DNA from: Paraburkholderia gardini
Lineage (GTDB): Bacteria > Pseudomonadota > Gammaproteobacteria > Burkholderiales > Burkholderiaceae
Reading direction: 5' to 3'
DNA length: 64,000 nt
Assembly: GCF_907164575.1 (NCBI RefSeq)
Contig: NZ_CAJQYY010000001.1
Coordinates: forward strand, 124,001 to 188,000
Shown: positions 36,768 through 45,731 of the stretch, in pieces
Layout of the letters: each line of letters begins with the position of its first letter
Numbering within the stretch: the first letter of the stretch is position 1
Notes under the pieces: generated by a model
What the model saw: the letters and a program-made list of their open reading frames with translations, nothing else
Told to the model about the DNA's origin: nothing
Databases searched by the model: none
Program-made: the position numbers and the translations under genes

Positions 36768-37823
36768 ATGCAAGCCGTCACCCCGGATCTGCGCCAGTTG
36801 CGCTACTTTATCGCCGTCGCCGAAGAGAAGCACTTTGGGCGCGCGGCCGCGCGCCTGTCGATGACGCAGCCGCCGCTCTCGCAGGCCATCCGCGCGCTGG
36901 AAGACACGCTCGGCGTCGACCTGTTCGCGCGCACCAAACGGTCCGTCGAGCTCACGCAGGTGGGCGCCGATCTGCTGCCGGAGGTGCGCCGCCTGCTGGC
37001 GAGCGCCGAGGGGCTGCGCCCGCTCGCGCAGGGTCTCGCGCGCGGCGAGGCGGGCGTGCTGTCGCTCGCGTTCGTGTCCACGGCGGATTACGGCCTGCTG
37101 CCGATGCTGCTGCGCGATTTCGGCGCACGCCACCCGCGCGTGCGTCTGCAACTCGCCGAAGCGACGAGCGACGTGCAGATCGACGAGCTCGTCGCGGGCC
37201 GGATCGACGCGGGGCTCGTGATCGCGCCCCTGCCGCCGCGCCACCTCGCGCAGCTGTCGTGGCTGCCGATCGCGCGTGAGTCGCTGGTGATCGCGATGTC
37301 GTCGGAGGTCGCGGCGCGCGTCGACCGACATCCCGCCGAAGACTGGCGCGACGCGCCTGTCAGCCTGCGCGACGTCGCCGATGTGCCGCTCGTGATTTTC
37401 CCAAGGCGTCTGGCGCCAGGCTTTTATGACATCATTATGGATTGCTACGGCGTCGCGGGCCTCACGCCGCGCATTGGGCAGGAAGCCATCCAGATGCAGA
37501 CGATCGTGAGCCTCGTGTCGGCCGGCATGGGCGTCGCACTGGTGCCGCAATCGCTGCGTAACCTGCGGCGCACCGGCGTCGTCTACCGTCCGCTGCGCGA
37601 ATCGGTGCCCGCCATCGAGACCGGCCTCGTCTGGCGCACGGGCGAGGTGAGCCCGGTGCTCGCGGGCTTTATCGACATCGTGCGCGCGTATGTGGCGAAC
37701 CTTGTCGCGTCCGCGGCGTCAGAGCGGACGAAGCCGAAATCGAAGTCGCCAGCACAGTCGCAAGCGAAGCCTGCGTCCGCGTCACCGGCGAACCCGGTGT
37801 CAACCCGTGCGCGCAGGCGCTGA
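36768..37823 (+). CDS. LysR-family transcriptional regulator
   Basis: A 351-residue LysR protein. The HTH is LRQLRYFIAVAEEKHFGRAA then ARLSMTQPPLSQAIRALED, followed by a type 2 periplasmic-like effector domain (LSLAFVSTADYGLLPMLLRD, VSAGMGVALVPQSL). The C-terminal ~35 residues are Lys/Ser/Pro-rich (KPKSKSPAQSQAKPASASPA), beyond the family fold and likely disordered. It diverges from ilvD, suggesting control of that gene, and lies 35 bp upstream of lgt. Effector unknown. Confidence 0.9.
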   Translation: MQAVTPDLRQLRYFIAVAEEKHFGRAAARLSMTQPPLSQAIRALEDTLGVDLFARTKRSVELTQVGADLLPEVRRLLASAEGLRPLAQGLARGEAGVLSLAFVSTADYGLLPMLLRDFGARHPRVRLQLAEATSDVQIDELVAGRIDAGLVIAPLPPRHLAQLSWLPIARESLVIAMSSEVAARVDRHPAEDWRDAPVSLRDVADVPLVIFPRRLAPGFYDIIMDCYGVAGLTPRIGQEAIQMQTIVSLVSAGMGVALVPQSLRNLRRTGVVYRPLRESVPAIETGLVWRTGEVSPVLAGFIDIVRAYVANLVASAASERTKPKSKSPAQSQAKPASASPANPVSTRARRR

Positions 37824-37858
37824 TACAGAACCCGCAGTTGAACCACCCATAAAAACAC

Positions 37859-38758
37859 ATGCTCATTCACCCCAATATCGATCCCGTTGCCATTCATCTG
37901 GGACCGCTCGCGGTGCGCTGGTACGGCCTGATGTACCTCGTGGCGTTCGTTGCGGCCATCGTCGTCGGCCGCCTGCGGCTGCGTCTGCCGCACGTCGCGG
38001 CGCAGGGCTGGACCGCGAAGGACATCGACGACATGCTGTTCTACGGCGTGCTCGGTACGATTCTTGGCGGCCGGATCGGCTATGTTCTGTTCTACAAGGC
38101 AAGCTGGTATTTCGCGCATCCGCTCGACATCTTCAAGGTCTGGGAAGGCGGTATGTCGTTTCACGGCGGTTTTCTCGGCGTGACGCTCGCGATGGTGCTC
38201 TTCGCGTGGCAGCGCAACCGGACGTGGCTGCAGGTGACCGACTTCGTCGCACCGATGGTGCCGACGGGTCTCGCGGCCGGACGTCTTGGCAACTTCATCA
38301 ACGGCGAACTCTGGGGGCGCGTGACGGACCCGACGTCGCCGTGGGCGATGTTGTTCCCGAGCGCGGCCAACGAAGATGCGGGCTGGATGGCGGCGCATCC
38401 GGACCTCACTTCGCGCTGGCACCTCGCCGATGTGTTCGCGCAATATCACATGCTGCCGCGTCACCCGTCGCAGCTGTACGAGATCGCGCTGGAAGGCGTC
38501 GTGCTGTTCTTCGTGCTGTGGTTCTTCACGCGCAAGCCGCGGCCGGTGGGTGCGGCGTCCGCGGTGTTTCTGATCGGATATGGCCTCGCGCGCTTCACCG
38601 TCGAGTTCGCTCGCGAGCCGGACGATTTCCTCGGATTGCTGGCGCTGGGGCTTTCGATGGGGCAGTGGCTGTCGCTGCCGATGGTGATCGCGGGCGTGCT
38701 CATGCTGCTGTGGGCATACCGTCGCGGCCGCCGCCAGCCGGCAGTGGGCACGAACTGA
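37859..38758 (+). CDS. lgt: Prolipoprotein diacylglyceryl transferase
   Basis: A 299-residue inner-membrane enzyme that adds diacylglycerol to the lipobox cysteine of prolipoproteins. Seven or so hydrophobic segments are visible. Catalytic motifs: [20 protein letters not shown] near residue 100 with the essential His, and the signature [17 protein letters not shown] near residue 143. [16 protein letters not shown] near residue 202 and [12 protein letters not shown] near residue 245 complete it. It ends before a perfect palindromic terminator shared with the convergent SIMPL gene. Confidence 0.95.
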   Translation: MLIHPNIDPVAIHLGPLAVRWYGLMYLVAFVAAIVVGRLRLRLPHVAAQGWTAKDIDDMLFYGVLGTILGGRIGYVLFYKASWYFAHPLDIFKVWEGGMSFHGGFLGVTLAMVLFAWQRNRTWLQVTDFVAPMVPTGLAAGRLGNFINGELWGRVTDPTSPWAMLFPSAANEDAGWMAAHPDLTSRWHLADVFAQYHMLPRHPSQLYEIALEGVVLFFVLWFFTRKPRPVGAASAVFLIGYGLARFTVEFAREPDDFLGLLALGLSMGQWLSLPMVIAGVLMLLWAYRRGRRQPAVGTN

Positions 38759-38806
38759 CCGGCACGGCTGTATCGCTGGCGCTGCCTGCCTGACCTTTCT
38801 GAAACT

Positions 38807-38834
38807 GAAACACCCCGGCATGCCGGGGTGTTTC
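38807..38834. terminator. Bidirectional palindromic terminator (lgt / SIMPL gene)
   Basis: Perfect 28-bp palindrome, half-site GAAACACCCCGGCA. It lies between two convergent stop codons; a TTT run follows the stem on each strand. Confidence 0.78.
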
Positions 38835-38857
38835 ACATGGCGGACGGGCGGGCCGCG

Positions 38858-39580
38858 TTACTTCATCTGCACGGAGCCCGACACATTGACCGTCACCGTC
38901 GACGTACCGCCTTCGAGCGGCATCGGCGCGGCGGCCTTCGCATCGGCGCGGGCGCTCATCATCATCATCGGACGCGGCATCACGCCGTTGTGCCCGACGT
39001 TGACTTCGCGAATCGTGTAGCCGCTGTAGCCGAACGCTTCAGCCGCCGATGTCGCCTGCTGCCGGAACGACGCGATCGCCTCACCGGTCAGCTTCTTTTC
39101 CGCGGCGCGCTGCGCTTCCGGCGACAGCGAAAACGACACGTTGCCGACCTGCATCACCGAAGACAACTGCCCCGCGAGCTTCGACGCAGCGGCGAAATCG
39201 TGCGATTCGAGCTGTACCTCCGTGCGGCCGCGCCACGCGGAAATGCGTCCGTCGCGATCGGTTGAAGGGTAGATCGAGAACGAACCGGTGCGCGCCGTTA
39301 CGCCCGCGACACCTTTAGCTTTTTGCAGCGCCGAATCGGCGCGCTGGTTCAGCGTGCTGGTGAGCGAGCCGGGATCGCCCGCTTCCTGCTCGTAGAAGAG
39401 CGTGATGTTGACGACATCCTGCGGCACATCGGTGCTTGCCTGCGCGGACAGCGACAGCACGCCCGACGGCGGATTCTGCACGGCGGTCTGGGCAAAGGCA
39501 GTGGTGGGCGCGAGCGAGAGTGCGAGCGGCGTGACGGACGCCAGTGCGAAGGCGAAAGCGAGTGCGTTTTTTCGGGTCAT
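38858..39580 (-). CDS. SIMPL domain (DUF541) periplasmic protein
   Basis: A 240-residue exported protein from the ATG at 39580, with signal peptide residues 1-31 (TAFA-QTAV). The DUF541/SIMPL fold is suggested by GVLSLSAQASTDVPQDVVNI, TARTGSFSIYPSTDRDGR and AWRGRTEVQLES, and a late GYSGYTIREVNVG. In-frame starts upstream (39637) are not signal-like. SIMPL proteins are linked to oxidative-stress and outer-membrane defects in E. coli (YggE), without a defined reaction. It converges on lgt. Confidence 0.85.
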   Translation of the reverse strand: MTRKNALAFAFALASVTPLALSLAPTTAFAQTAVQNPPSGVLSLSAQASTDVPQDVVNITLFYEQEAGDPGSLTSTLNQRADSALQKAKGVAGVTARTGSFSIYPSTDRDGRISAWRGRTEVQLESHDFAAASKLAGQLSSVMQVGNVSFSLSPEAQRAAEKKLTGEAIASFRQQATSAAEAFGYSGYTIREVNVGHNGVMPRPMMMMSARADAKAAAPMPLEGGTSTVTVNVSGSVQMK

Positions 39581-39761
39581 TTGATGAATTCCTTCTTGAG
39601 CCGGTTGCACGCGAAGGGTCTGGCGCCGGTGCGCCATCCAGTGCCTTCACGGCCGCGTCATGCCACGAACGGGCACGACGCTTGCGGAACTGTTAGGCGT
39701 CTGTCAGGCGATACGGTTCCCGCAGGCAAGATCCGATTACACAAATCGCGCCAGCACACAC

Positions 39762-40220
39762 TCACACCAGATGCTTCGTGATGAACTGCCATTCGGCTTC
39801 GGTGACGGGCGTAATCGACAGCCGGTTGCCTTTTGCCAGCACGCGCATGCCTGCGAGCTCGGGATGCTCGCGCAGCGTCGCGAGCGGGATCAGCGCGATC
39901 TTCTTCTTGAAGACGACGTCGACGAGCGCCCATCGCGGCGTTTCATGATCCGATTTCGGATCGTAGTACGGGCTCTTTTTGTCGAACTGCGTGGGATCGG
40001 GGTAGGGCGTCGACGCGACCGCCGCGATGCCCGCGATGCCGGGCTCAGGGCAACTCGAATGGTAGAACAGCACACCGTCGCCGACCTGCATCGTGTCGCG
40101 CATGAAATTGCGTGCCTGATAGTTGCGCACGCCTGTCCACGGTAACGTGTGATGCGGCGCCTCCGCGAGGTGATCGATGCTTGCTTCGTCCGGTTCGGAC
40201 TTCATTAGCCAGTAGCGCAT
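39762..40220 (-). CDS. EVE domain protein
   Basis: A 152-residue cytoplasmic protein that is a single EVE domain (PUA-like fold). Features: MRYWLMKSEPDEASIDHLAE, then TLPWTGVRNYQARNFMRDTM and VGDGVLFYHSSCPEPGIAGI, and the WALVDVVFKKKI strand. EVE domains bind modified bases in DNA or RNA, and some occur in restriction systems; this stand-alone form beside zapA/6S RNA is the common housekeeping version. It follows the 6S RNA on the same strand. Confidence 0.9.
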   Translation of the reverse strand: MRYWLMKSEPDEASIDHLAEAPHHTLPWTGVRNYQARNFMRDTMQVGDGVLFYHSSCPEPGIAGIAAVASTPYPDPTQFDKKSPYYDPKSDHETPRWALVDVVFKKKIALIPLATLREHPELAGMRVLAKGNRLSITPVTEAEWQFITKHLV

Positions 40221-40278
40221 GAGTCGATATGAACGTTGAAGTGGAGAGAGGAAAAAGAGGAAAGCAGGGGTGCAAATG

Positions 40279-40309
40279 AAAACGGCACCGGACGAGTGTC
40301 CGATGCCGT
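40279..40309 (-). terminator. Intrinsic terminator downstream of 6S RNA
   Basis: On the minus strand a 12-bp stem (one G-U pair) with loop ACUC is followed by UUUUC. It is just past the 6S RNA 3' end and upstream of the EVE gene. Confidence 0.85.
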
Positions 40310-40316
40310 CGAATAG

Positions 40317-40493
40317 ATCCCCGCCATAGCCGCTAGGCCGGCATCCTGAACCGGGGGTTCAGAATTGGTCGCAGTTAGCCGCACTTCGGGTACATCAGAC
40401 AGAGTGACGCGCACGCCCGTGCTGCAAATTTCCACAACCGTGCACATGGCATTGGTTCAAGGAATATATGACCTTGGCAAACCAGGCAGGGAA
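40317..40493 (-). ncRNA. ssrS: 6S RNA
   Basis: About 177 nt with the 6S architecture. A closing stem pairs CCCUGCC (40485-40491, minus strand) with GGCGGGG (40319-40325). A long, imperfect, largely double-stranded rod surrounds a central bubble, and near the 3' side the self-pairing CUGAACCCCCGGUUCAG lies opposite UCCUUGAACCAAUGCC. Position downstream of zapA is the conserved 6S location. 6S RNA mimics an open promoter and holds sigma70-RNA polymerase in stationary phase. Ends are estimated to a few nucleotides. A terminator follows. Confidence 0.87.
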
Positions 40494-40622
40494 GGTAAAA
40501 CGAGGTGAATCCAGACGCGCCACAACCTCATGAAGTACATCGCGCCGAACTCGAAGAGCGGTCACATGACCGGACTTTAAAAACATTGACTGCAAAACCT
40601 GTACTGCTCCGGCACTGCAATT

Positions 40623-40937
40623 TTACTGCACGCCGTACTGCTGGATGACTGCGCCCAGCTGTTCGTTCATTGAGTGCATTGTACGCCGGATTTCCTCAGC
40701 GGGAAAAGATTCTCCGTGCCGCACGCTGGCTTGCAGCTTAAGCAGTTCCGATGCCAGCGACAGCGCAGCCATCACCGCGATACGGTCCTGCCCACGCACG
40801 TTGCTGCCCGAACGGATCTTCGACATTTCGGCATCGACGCGTGCCACGGCTTCGAGCAGCGCGGCTTCGGTTTCCGGCGAACAGGCGAGACGATACGGCT
40901 GGCCGAGAATCGAGACTTCGATCTGCTTCGTGGTCAT
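40623..40937 (-). CDS. zapA: Cell division protein ZapA
   Basis: A 104-residue protein that bundles FtsZ filaments. The N-terminal globular part is KQIEVSILGQPYRLACSPET then EAALLEAVARVDAEMSKI, followed by a C-terminal helix predicted to coil (RIAVMAALSLASELLKLQAS). Its start overlaps the upstream coiled-coil gene by 4 bp. The 6S RNA gene lies 130 bp downstream on the same strand, matching the conserved zapA-ssrS pairing. Confidence 0.92.
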   Translation of the reverse strand: MTTKQIEVSILGQPYRLACSPETEAALLEAVARVDAEMSKIRSGSNVRGQDRIAVMAALSLASELLKLQASVRHGESFPAEEIRRTMHSMNEQLGAVIQQYGVQ

Positions 40938-41305
40938 GCGTTTTCTCCGTGGCGGGTGACTTCGCGGCCGGCTTCCACGTCATGATCCTCATGTTCGTGC
41001 GGCGGGGTTGCGAGCAGGTCGAGCTGGTTGTCCGGCTCGGCATGCGATCGCGCGCGCGGGAGTTTTTCGAGGATGGCGTTCAGGCGGACCTGTGCGTCGT
41101 CGATCTTCGACGAGAGCGTGTCGCGCTCCGCCTGCAGCGCGTTGCGCTCTTCGCGGGTCTGCTCGAGTTCAACGCGTGTGGCCTCGCATTCCGCGCGTGC
41201 CTGGGCGAGCTGATCTTCGAGCGCGCGGCGCGCCTCGTGATGACGCTGGCTGATTTCGATCAGCCGGCCAATGTTCTGTGAGAGTGTTTCGAGTTCGTTG
41301 AGCAT
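40934..41305 (-). CDS. ZapB-like coiled-coil protein upstream of zapA
   Basis: A 123-residue protein that is almost entirely predicted coiled coil (residues 1-85, such as LNELETLSQNIGRLIEISQR then EARRALEDQLAQARAECEAT), with a charged His/Glu-rich tail. It is translationally coupled to zapA (ATGA). Coiled-coil partners of ZapA (ZapB type) occupy this place in related genomes, so a divisome role is inferred from layout and fold rather than from a specific motif. Confidence 0.72.
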   Translation of the reverse strand: MLNELETLSQNIGRLIEISQRHHEARRALEDQLAQARAECEATRVELEQTREERNALQAERDTLSSKIDDAQVRLNAILEKLPRARSHAEPDNQLDLLATPPHEHEDHDVEAGREVTRHGENA

Positions 41306-41504
41306 GTGCTGCGTCCTCTAAAGACACGGCATTCTAGCGCGGAATGTCGCAGGTTCCGACAATTGTCTCGTTTCGAGACGTAACAACCTCGCTTTATGCG
41401 AGTTTTATGCCTGCAAAACACGATAATCGAATAAATCGGCGCGCACGCGAATTGCGGTGAGTGCCGCTTTCTTGACGCTAAAGCAGGCCGCTCCTACACT
41501 TGCG

Positions 41505-41725
41505 GCACTTTGGTGCCCGCGCGCATTTTCATGTCGCGCAGTTAAACGGGAAACAGGGTGCGCGGCATTGCGATCGCGTCAACCTGTGCTGCCCCCGCAA
41601 CGGTAAGCGACCGCGTTATTTCCCGCAAGTCGATCCGATACGCGCCGTCAAAAAGCGCGCAGCGCCACTGCGCATTCATGCGTGGGAAGGCGGATCGACG
41701 CGTCGCCAGCCCGGATACCGGCCAG
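41505..41725 (+). ncRNA. Cobalamin riboswitch (btuB leader)
   Basis: About 220 nt with the cobalamin aptamer landmarks in order: TTGGTGCC at the 5' side, AAACGGGAAACAGGGTGC, CCTGTGCTGCCCCCGCAACG then GTAAGCG, a GCGTGGGAAGGCGG element, and the B12 box GCCAGCCCGGATACCGGCC (41705-41723). The leader continues to the btuB ATG at 41842 without an obvious U-tract terminator. Bound adenosylcobalamin would reduce expression of btuB and the genes behind it. Confidence 0.93.
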
Positions 41726-41841
41726 AGGGAAGGGCGTCGTTCGCGCGCGGCAAGCTGCCTGTCTCGCGACGAACAGTCGTCCTGTCGCGCAATGGTCTGC
41801 GGGGAAGCGGGCCGCGCACCTCAGCTACAGGAATTCACCGG

Positions 41842-43779
41842 ATGTACACGCCCATCGCCCGCGCGGCGCTGCTCGCCCTGACCGGCTTGCCGCTCGTCGC
41901 ACTGGCCCAGTCCGCGCAGACGGACAACACACCTTCCTCCGCGCGCACGGTCGCGCAGTCCCCCGCACAGGACGCGACGGCTTCCACACCCGCACCCGCA
42001 TCCGGGGCCGCCCCGGCGAAGGCGACGCTCGCGCCCATCGTGGTCACCGCCGCGCGCGGACCGCAGTCGCTCGCGGATGCCATTCCCCAGACCACGCACT
42101 TCGACCAGCAGGACATCGCCGATACGACCGCCCGCGATCTGCCAGGCCTGCTGCAACTCGCGCCGGGCGCGCAGATCGTGCGCAACGGCGGCCCGGGTTC
42201 GTCGGCGAGCCTCTTTTTGCGGGGCGCATCGGCGCAGCAGTCGCTCGTGTTGATCGACGGCGTGCGCGTCGATTCCGTGAGTCTTGGCAACGCGCAGATC
42301 GAGCAGCTTCCGCTCGACCAGATCGATCACGTCGAAGTAGTCAACGGTAACGTGTCGGCGCTGTACGGATCGGGCGCGGTCGGCGGCGTCGTGCAGGTGT
42401 TCACGAAGCCTGGCGGCAACCATCCGCCGCGCTTCAATTTTTCCGTCGAATACGGCAGCTATCACACGCAACGGCAGCAGGCGGGCGTCGATGGTGCGCT
42501 CGACAGCGACGGCAAGACGACCTTCAGCGTTTCGATTGCACGCGCGAAGGACGACGGCTTTTCATCGATCAACCCCGCGCTCGCGCCGGTCAATCCGAAC
42601 GCGAACGGCTATCTGAACGAGAGCGTCTCGGCGTCCCTGCGTCACCGCTTCAACGACAGGTGGGACGTGGGCGTGCGTTATCTCCAGTCGAACGGCAACG
42701 ACAGCTTCGACAATCCGTACGGCGTGCCGACCGATCTCAACAATCTGTACAGCAAGGTCCAGCTCGCTTCGGCGTTCGCGAACGGACGCGTGACCGACTG
42801 GTGGACGACGCACGTGATCGTCGCTGCCGGCAACGACCGCAGCAATACCGCGCTGAACGGCGTCTATACGGATCACTTCGATACCGACAACCGTCAGTAC
42901 ACGTGGCAGAACGATTTCACGTTCGCGCCGCAGCAAAAGCTCCAGACAGGCTACGAGCATCTCGACCAGAGCCTCGATTCGAACGATTACGGCGCGCCCG
43001 ACCGCCACGTGAACTCGGCCTTTGCGGGTTACACGGGACGCTTTGGCAACAGCCAGTTCCAGGCGAACGTGCGGCGCGACCAGTACTCCGATTTCGGCGG
43101 CGCGAACAGTTACTATCTCGGCTACGGATACGATGTCACGGAACACTGGAAGGTGACCGCAAGCTGGTCGGACGCGTTTCGCGCGCCGACCTTCAACGAC
43201 CTGTACTACCCGTATAGCGGCAATCCGTCGATCCAGCCGGAGCGCAGTCACTCGGTCGAGGCGGCGTTGCAGTATGCGTCGGACGCGCTGGGCGTGATGA
43301 AGCTCACGGCGTTCGAGACGCGCTACACGAACCTGATCGAATATCAGCAGATGAGTCCGGGCGAGTTCGTCGCGCAGAACGTGGGGCGCGCGAAAGTGCA
43401 GGGCGTCGAGGGATCATGGAGCGGCCATGTCGGCAGAACGGACGTGCGCGCGGCGCTCACGTTCCAGAATCCCGTCGACGAAGACACGAATACCGATCTG
43501 AACCGGCGCGCGCGTCACTTCGCTTCGTTTTCAGCGAATCGCAGTATCGGCGGCTGGCGCGTGGGCGGCGAGTGGCTCGTGAGCGGCGAGCGCAACGACA
43601 GCGGCACGACGCTCGCCGGCTATGGCGTCGTGAATCTCTCGGCGCGTTATGCGATCACGAAGTCGTGGTATGTGGCCGCGCAGATCCAGAATCTCTTCGA
43701 CAAGGACTATGAACTGGCCTACACGTACAACACGCCGCGACGCGGTGCGTATCTCACGCTCGGCTGGCAGCAGCAGTGA
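41842..43779 (+). CDS. btuB: TonB-dependent cobalamin receptor BtuB
   Basis: A 645-residue outer-membrane receptor. Signal peptide residues 1-23 (ALAQ), then a ~45-residue Ala/Thr/Pro-rich spacer, the TonB box region IVVTAARGPQSLADAIPQTT near residue 68, a plug domain (LPGLLQLAPGAQIVRNGGPG, VLIDGVRVDSVSLGNAQIEQ) and a beta barrel ending in a C-terminal aromatic-rich strand (RGAYLTLGWQQQ). The riboswitch directly upstream and the btuC/btuD genes behind it support cobalamin as substrate. The start at 41842 is the first ATG giving a signal peptide. Confidence 0.93.
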   Translation: MYTPIARAALLALTGLPLVALAQSAQTDNTPSSARTVAQSPAQDATASTPAPASGAAPAKATLAPIVVTAARGPQSLADAIPQTTHFDQQDIADTTARDLPGLLQLAPGAQIVRNGGPGSSASLFLRGASAQQSLVLIDGVRVDSVSLGNAQIEQLPLDQIDHVEVVNGNVSALYGSGAVGGVVQVFTKPGGNHPPRFNFSVEYGSYHTQRQQAGVDGALDSDGKTTFSVSIARAKDDGFSSINPALAPVNPNANGYLNESVSASLRHRFNDRWDVGVRYLQSNGNDSFDNPYGVPTDLNNLYSKVQLASAFANGRVTDWWTTHVIVAAGNDRSNTALNGVYTDHFDTDNRQYTWQNDFTFAPQQKLQTGYEHLDQSLDSNDYGAPDRHVNSAFAGYTGRFGNSQFQANVRRDQYSDFGGANSYYLGYGYDVTEHWKVTASWSDAFRAPTFNDLYYPYSGNPSIQPERSHSVEAALQYASDALGVMKLTAFETRYTNLIEYQQMSPGEFVAQNVGRAKVQGVEGSWSGHVGRTDVRAALTFQNPVDEDTNTDLNRRARHFASFSANRSIGGWRVGGEWLVSGERNDSGTTLAGYGVVNLSARYAITKSWYVAAQIQNLFDKDYELAYTYNTPRRGAYLTLGWQQQ

Positions 43780-43815
43780 GATGCGCTGCGTTGCCGGTTC
43801 GCGGGGTAAGCAGGC

Positions 43816-44895
43816 ATGTCGTCTGAGCGCGCCGCGATGAACCGCATCTCGATGCGCCCGCCGGCCGGCATGAGCGCGCGGCGCGCCCTCGCGATCTGGT
43901 GCGGGCTGGCCGTGCTCGCGTTGCTCGTGTTCGTGGCGTCGCTGGCGCTTGGCAGCGTCGCGCTCGGGCCCTTGCGTGTCGTTGGCGCATTGGTGCCGTG
44001 GCATCCGGGCGTAACCGCCTCGCTGGGTTCGTCATCGCCGGATCTGGCTATCGAGATCGTGCGCACGCTGCGTCTGCCGCGTGCGCTGGCCGGCTTCGCG
44101 TGCGGCGCGTTGCTCGCGATGGCGGGCGCGCTGCTCCAGGTGTTGCTGCGCAATCCGCTCGCCGAGCCGTATGTGCTTGGCGTATCGGGCGGCGCCGCGA
44201 GTTTCGCGCTCGTCGCGATGATCGCCGGATGCGCGTGGTGGATCGTCGACGCCAGCGCGTTTGCCGGCGCGTTCGCGTCGATCCTGCTGGTGCTCGGTCT
44301 CGCGCGACGTGAGTTGTGGCGTGGCGAGCCGCAGGACTCGTCGCCGCGTCTTCTGCTGACGGGCGCGGTGATCGCGGCGGGTTGGGGCGCGGTCATCACG
44401 TTGCTGCTGAGCGTGGCGCCCGAGAGTCGATTGCGCGGCATGCTGTTCTGGCTGACCGGCGACCTGAACGGTGGCGGCATGCCGTGGGTCGCGCTCGCAG
44501 CGCTCGTCGTCGCCCTGGTGGCGATCGTGCCGGCCGCGGCGCAGCTGAACGTGCTGCTGCGCGGCGATGCGGCCGCCCAGGCGCTCGGCGTGCCGGTCAC
44601 GCGCCTGCGGCTGCGCGTGTATCTCGTCGCCTCGCTCGCGGCGGCGGCCGCGGTGACGACGGGCGGCACGATCGGCTTTGTCGGCCTCGTCGTGCCGCAT
44701 ATGCTGCGGCTCGCGTTCGGCAACGACCAGCGCATGCTGTTGCCGGCCGCCGCGCTTGCAGGCGGTCTCGCCGTGATGGCCGCCGATCTCGTCGCACGCA
44801 CGGTCATCGCGCCCGCGCAGTTGCCGGTCGGCGTGATCACCGCGCTCGCGGGCGTGCCGGTGTTCCTCTGGATGCTGTTGCGCAGGCGGCGATGA
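43816..44895 (+). CDS. btuC: Cobalamin ABC transporter permease BtuC
   Basis: A 359-residue FecCD-family permease with about ten hydrophobic segments. Motifs: LRLPRALAGFACGALLAMAG then ALLQVLLRNPLAEPYVLGVS near residue 105 (the conserved R-N-P-LA-P block) and GTIGFVGLVVPHMLRLAFGN near residue 285, which contacts the ATPase. It follows btuB by 36 bp and overlaps btuD by 4 bp. FecCD members also import heme and siderophores; the riboswitch and cob genes point to B12. Confidence 0.9.
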   Translation: MSSERAAMNRISMRPPAGMSARRALAIWCGLAVLALLVFVASLALGSVALGPLRVVGALVPWHPGVTASLGSSSPDLAIEIVRTLRLPRALAGFACGALLAMAGALLQVLLRNPLAEPYVLGVSGGAASFALVAMIAGCAWWIVDASAFAGAFASILLVLGLARRELWRGEPQDSSPRLLLTGAVIAAGWGAVITLLLSVAPESRLRGMLFWLTGDLNGGGMPWVALAALVVALVAIVPAAAQLNVLLRGDAAAQALGVPVTRLRLRVYLVASLAAAAAVTTGGTIGFVGLVVPHMLRLAFGNDQRMLLPAAALAGGLAVMAADLVARTVIAPAQLPVGVITALAGVPVFLWMLLRRRR

Positions 44896-45731
44896 TGAAT
44901 GCACACGCATCTGCCGCTTCGACACTGTCCGCGCAGCGCGTCACGCTGCGTGCCGGCGCACGCACGTTACTCGACGATTTCACGCACACGTTTCATCCGG
45001 GCGAGGTGTGGTGCATCGCGGGTCCGAACGGCGCTGGAAAGACCACGCTGATTTCCGCGCTGGCCGGTTTGCTCGAACCCGCGAGTGGTCACGTCGAACT
45101 CGATGGCGTGCGCGTCGCTACATGGTCGCCCGCGAAGCTCGCGCAACGCCGTGCGCTGATGCCGCAAGGCGAGCGCGATGCGTTCAGCGCGAGCGTCTTC
45201 GAGATCGTGATGCTCAACCGTTTTCCGCATCTCGATGGCTGGGGCTGGGAGCGTGCCGAAGATCGCGCGGCGGCGCATGCCGCACTCGACACGCTTGGCC
45301 TCGCGCTGCTCAAGGCGCGCGACGTGCTGTCGCTTTCAGGCGGCGAGCGCCAGCGTGTGGCGCTGGCGGCGGTGCTGTGTCAGGACGCGCCGCTGCTGCT
45401 GCTCGACGAACCGCTTTCGCATCTCGACCTGCATCATCAGATCGACTGCCTCGAAGCGCTGACGACGTGGGCACAGCCATCGAAGCATTCGCCGCGCAGC
45501 GTGATTTTCTCGTGTCACGATCTCAACCTCGCGCGCCGCTTTGCCACGCATGCGCTGCTGCTCGACGGAAACGGCACGGCCCACGCGGGCCCGGTCCGCG
45601 ACGTGCTCACGCCGGCGCTCGCGAGCCGTGCGTTCGGCTATCCGCTTGTCCTGATCCGTGACGGCGAACACGAAGCATTGATCCCGTCGACCCAACGCGA
45701 TATCTCTCATTTTTCAAACAGACAACCATGA
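44892..45731 (+). CDS. btuD: Cobalamin ABC transporter ATP-binding protein BtuD
   Basis: A 279-residue ATPase. Walker A IAGPNGAGKTTLISALAGLL near residue 40, Q-loop MPQGERDAFSASVFEIVMLN, signature SLSGGERQRVALAAVL, Walker B LLLLDEPLSHLDLHHQID, and the H-loop FSCHDLNLARRFATHALLL. Starts at a double ATG (44892/44895) overlapping the btuC stop; ends overlapping cobT by 4 bp. It powers the BtuC channel. The periplasmic partner btuF is encoded on the opposite strand at 48168. Confidence 0.9.
   Translation: MMNAHASAASTLSAQRVTLRAGARTLLDDFTHTFHPGEVWCIAGPNGAGKTTLISALAGLLEPASGHVELDGVRVATWSPAKLAQRRALMPQGERDAFSASVFEIVMLNRFPHLDGWGWERAEDRAAAHAALDTLGLALLKARDVLSLSGGERQRVALAAVLCQDAPLLLLDEPLSHLDLHHQIDCLEALTTWAQPSKHSPRSVIFSCHDLNLARRFATHALLLDGNGTAHAGPVRDVLTPALASRAFGYPLVLIRDGEHEALIPSTQRDISHFSNRQP

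Noticed and set aside
34997..37279. 760-codon plus-strand frame opposite ilvD
   Set aside because: Shadow frame; ilvD motifs are intact on the minus strand and the LysR gene occupies the other frame at its end.
40205..40447. 80-codon minus-strand frame
   Set aside because: It lies across the 6S RNA and its terminator and has no protein-like features.
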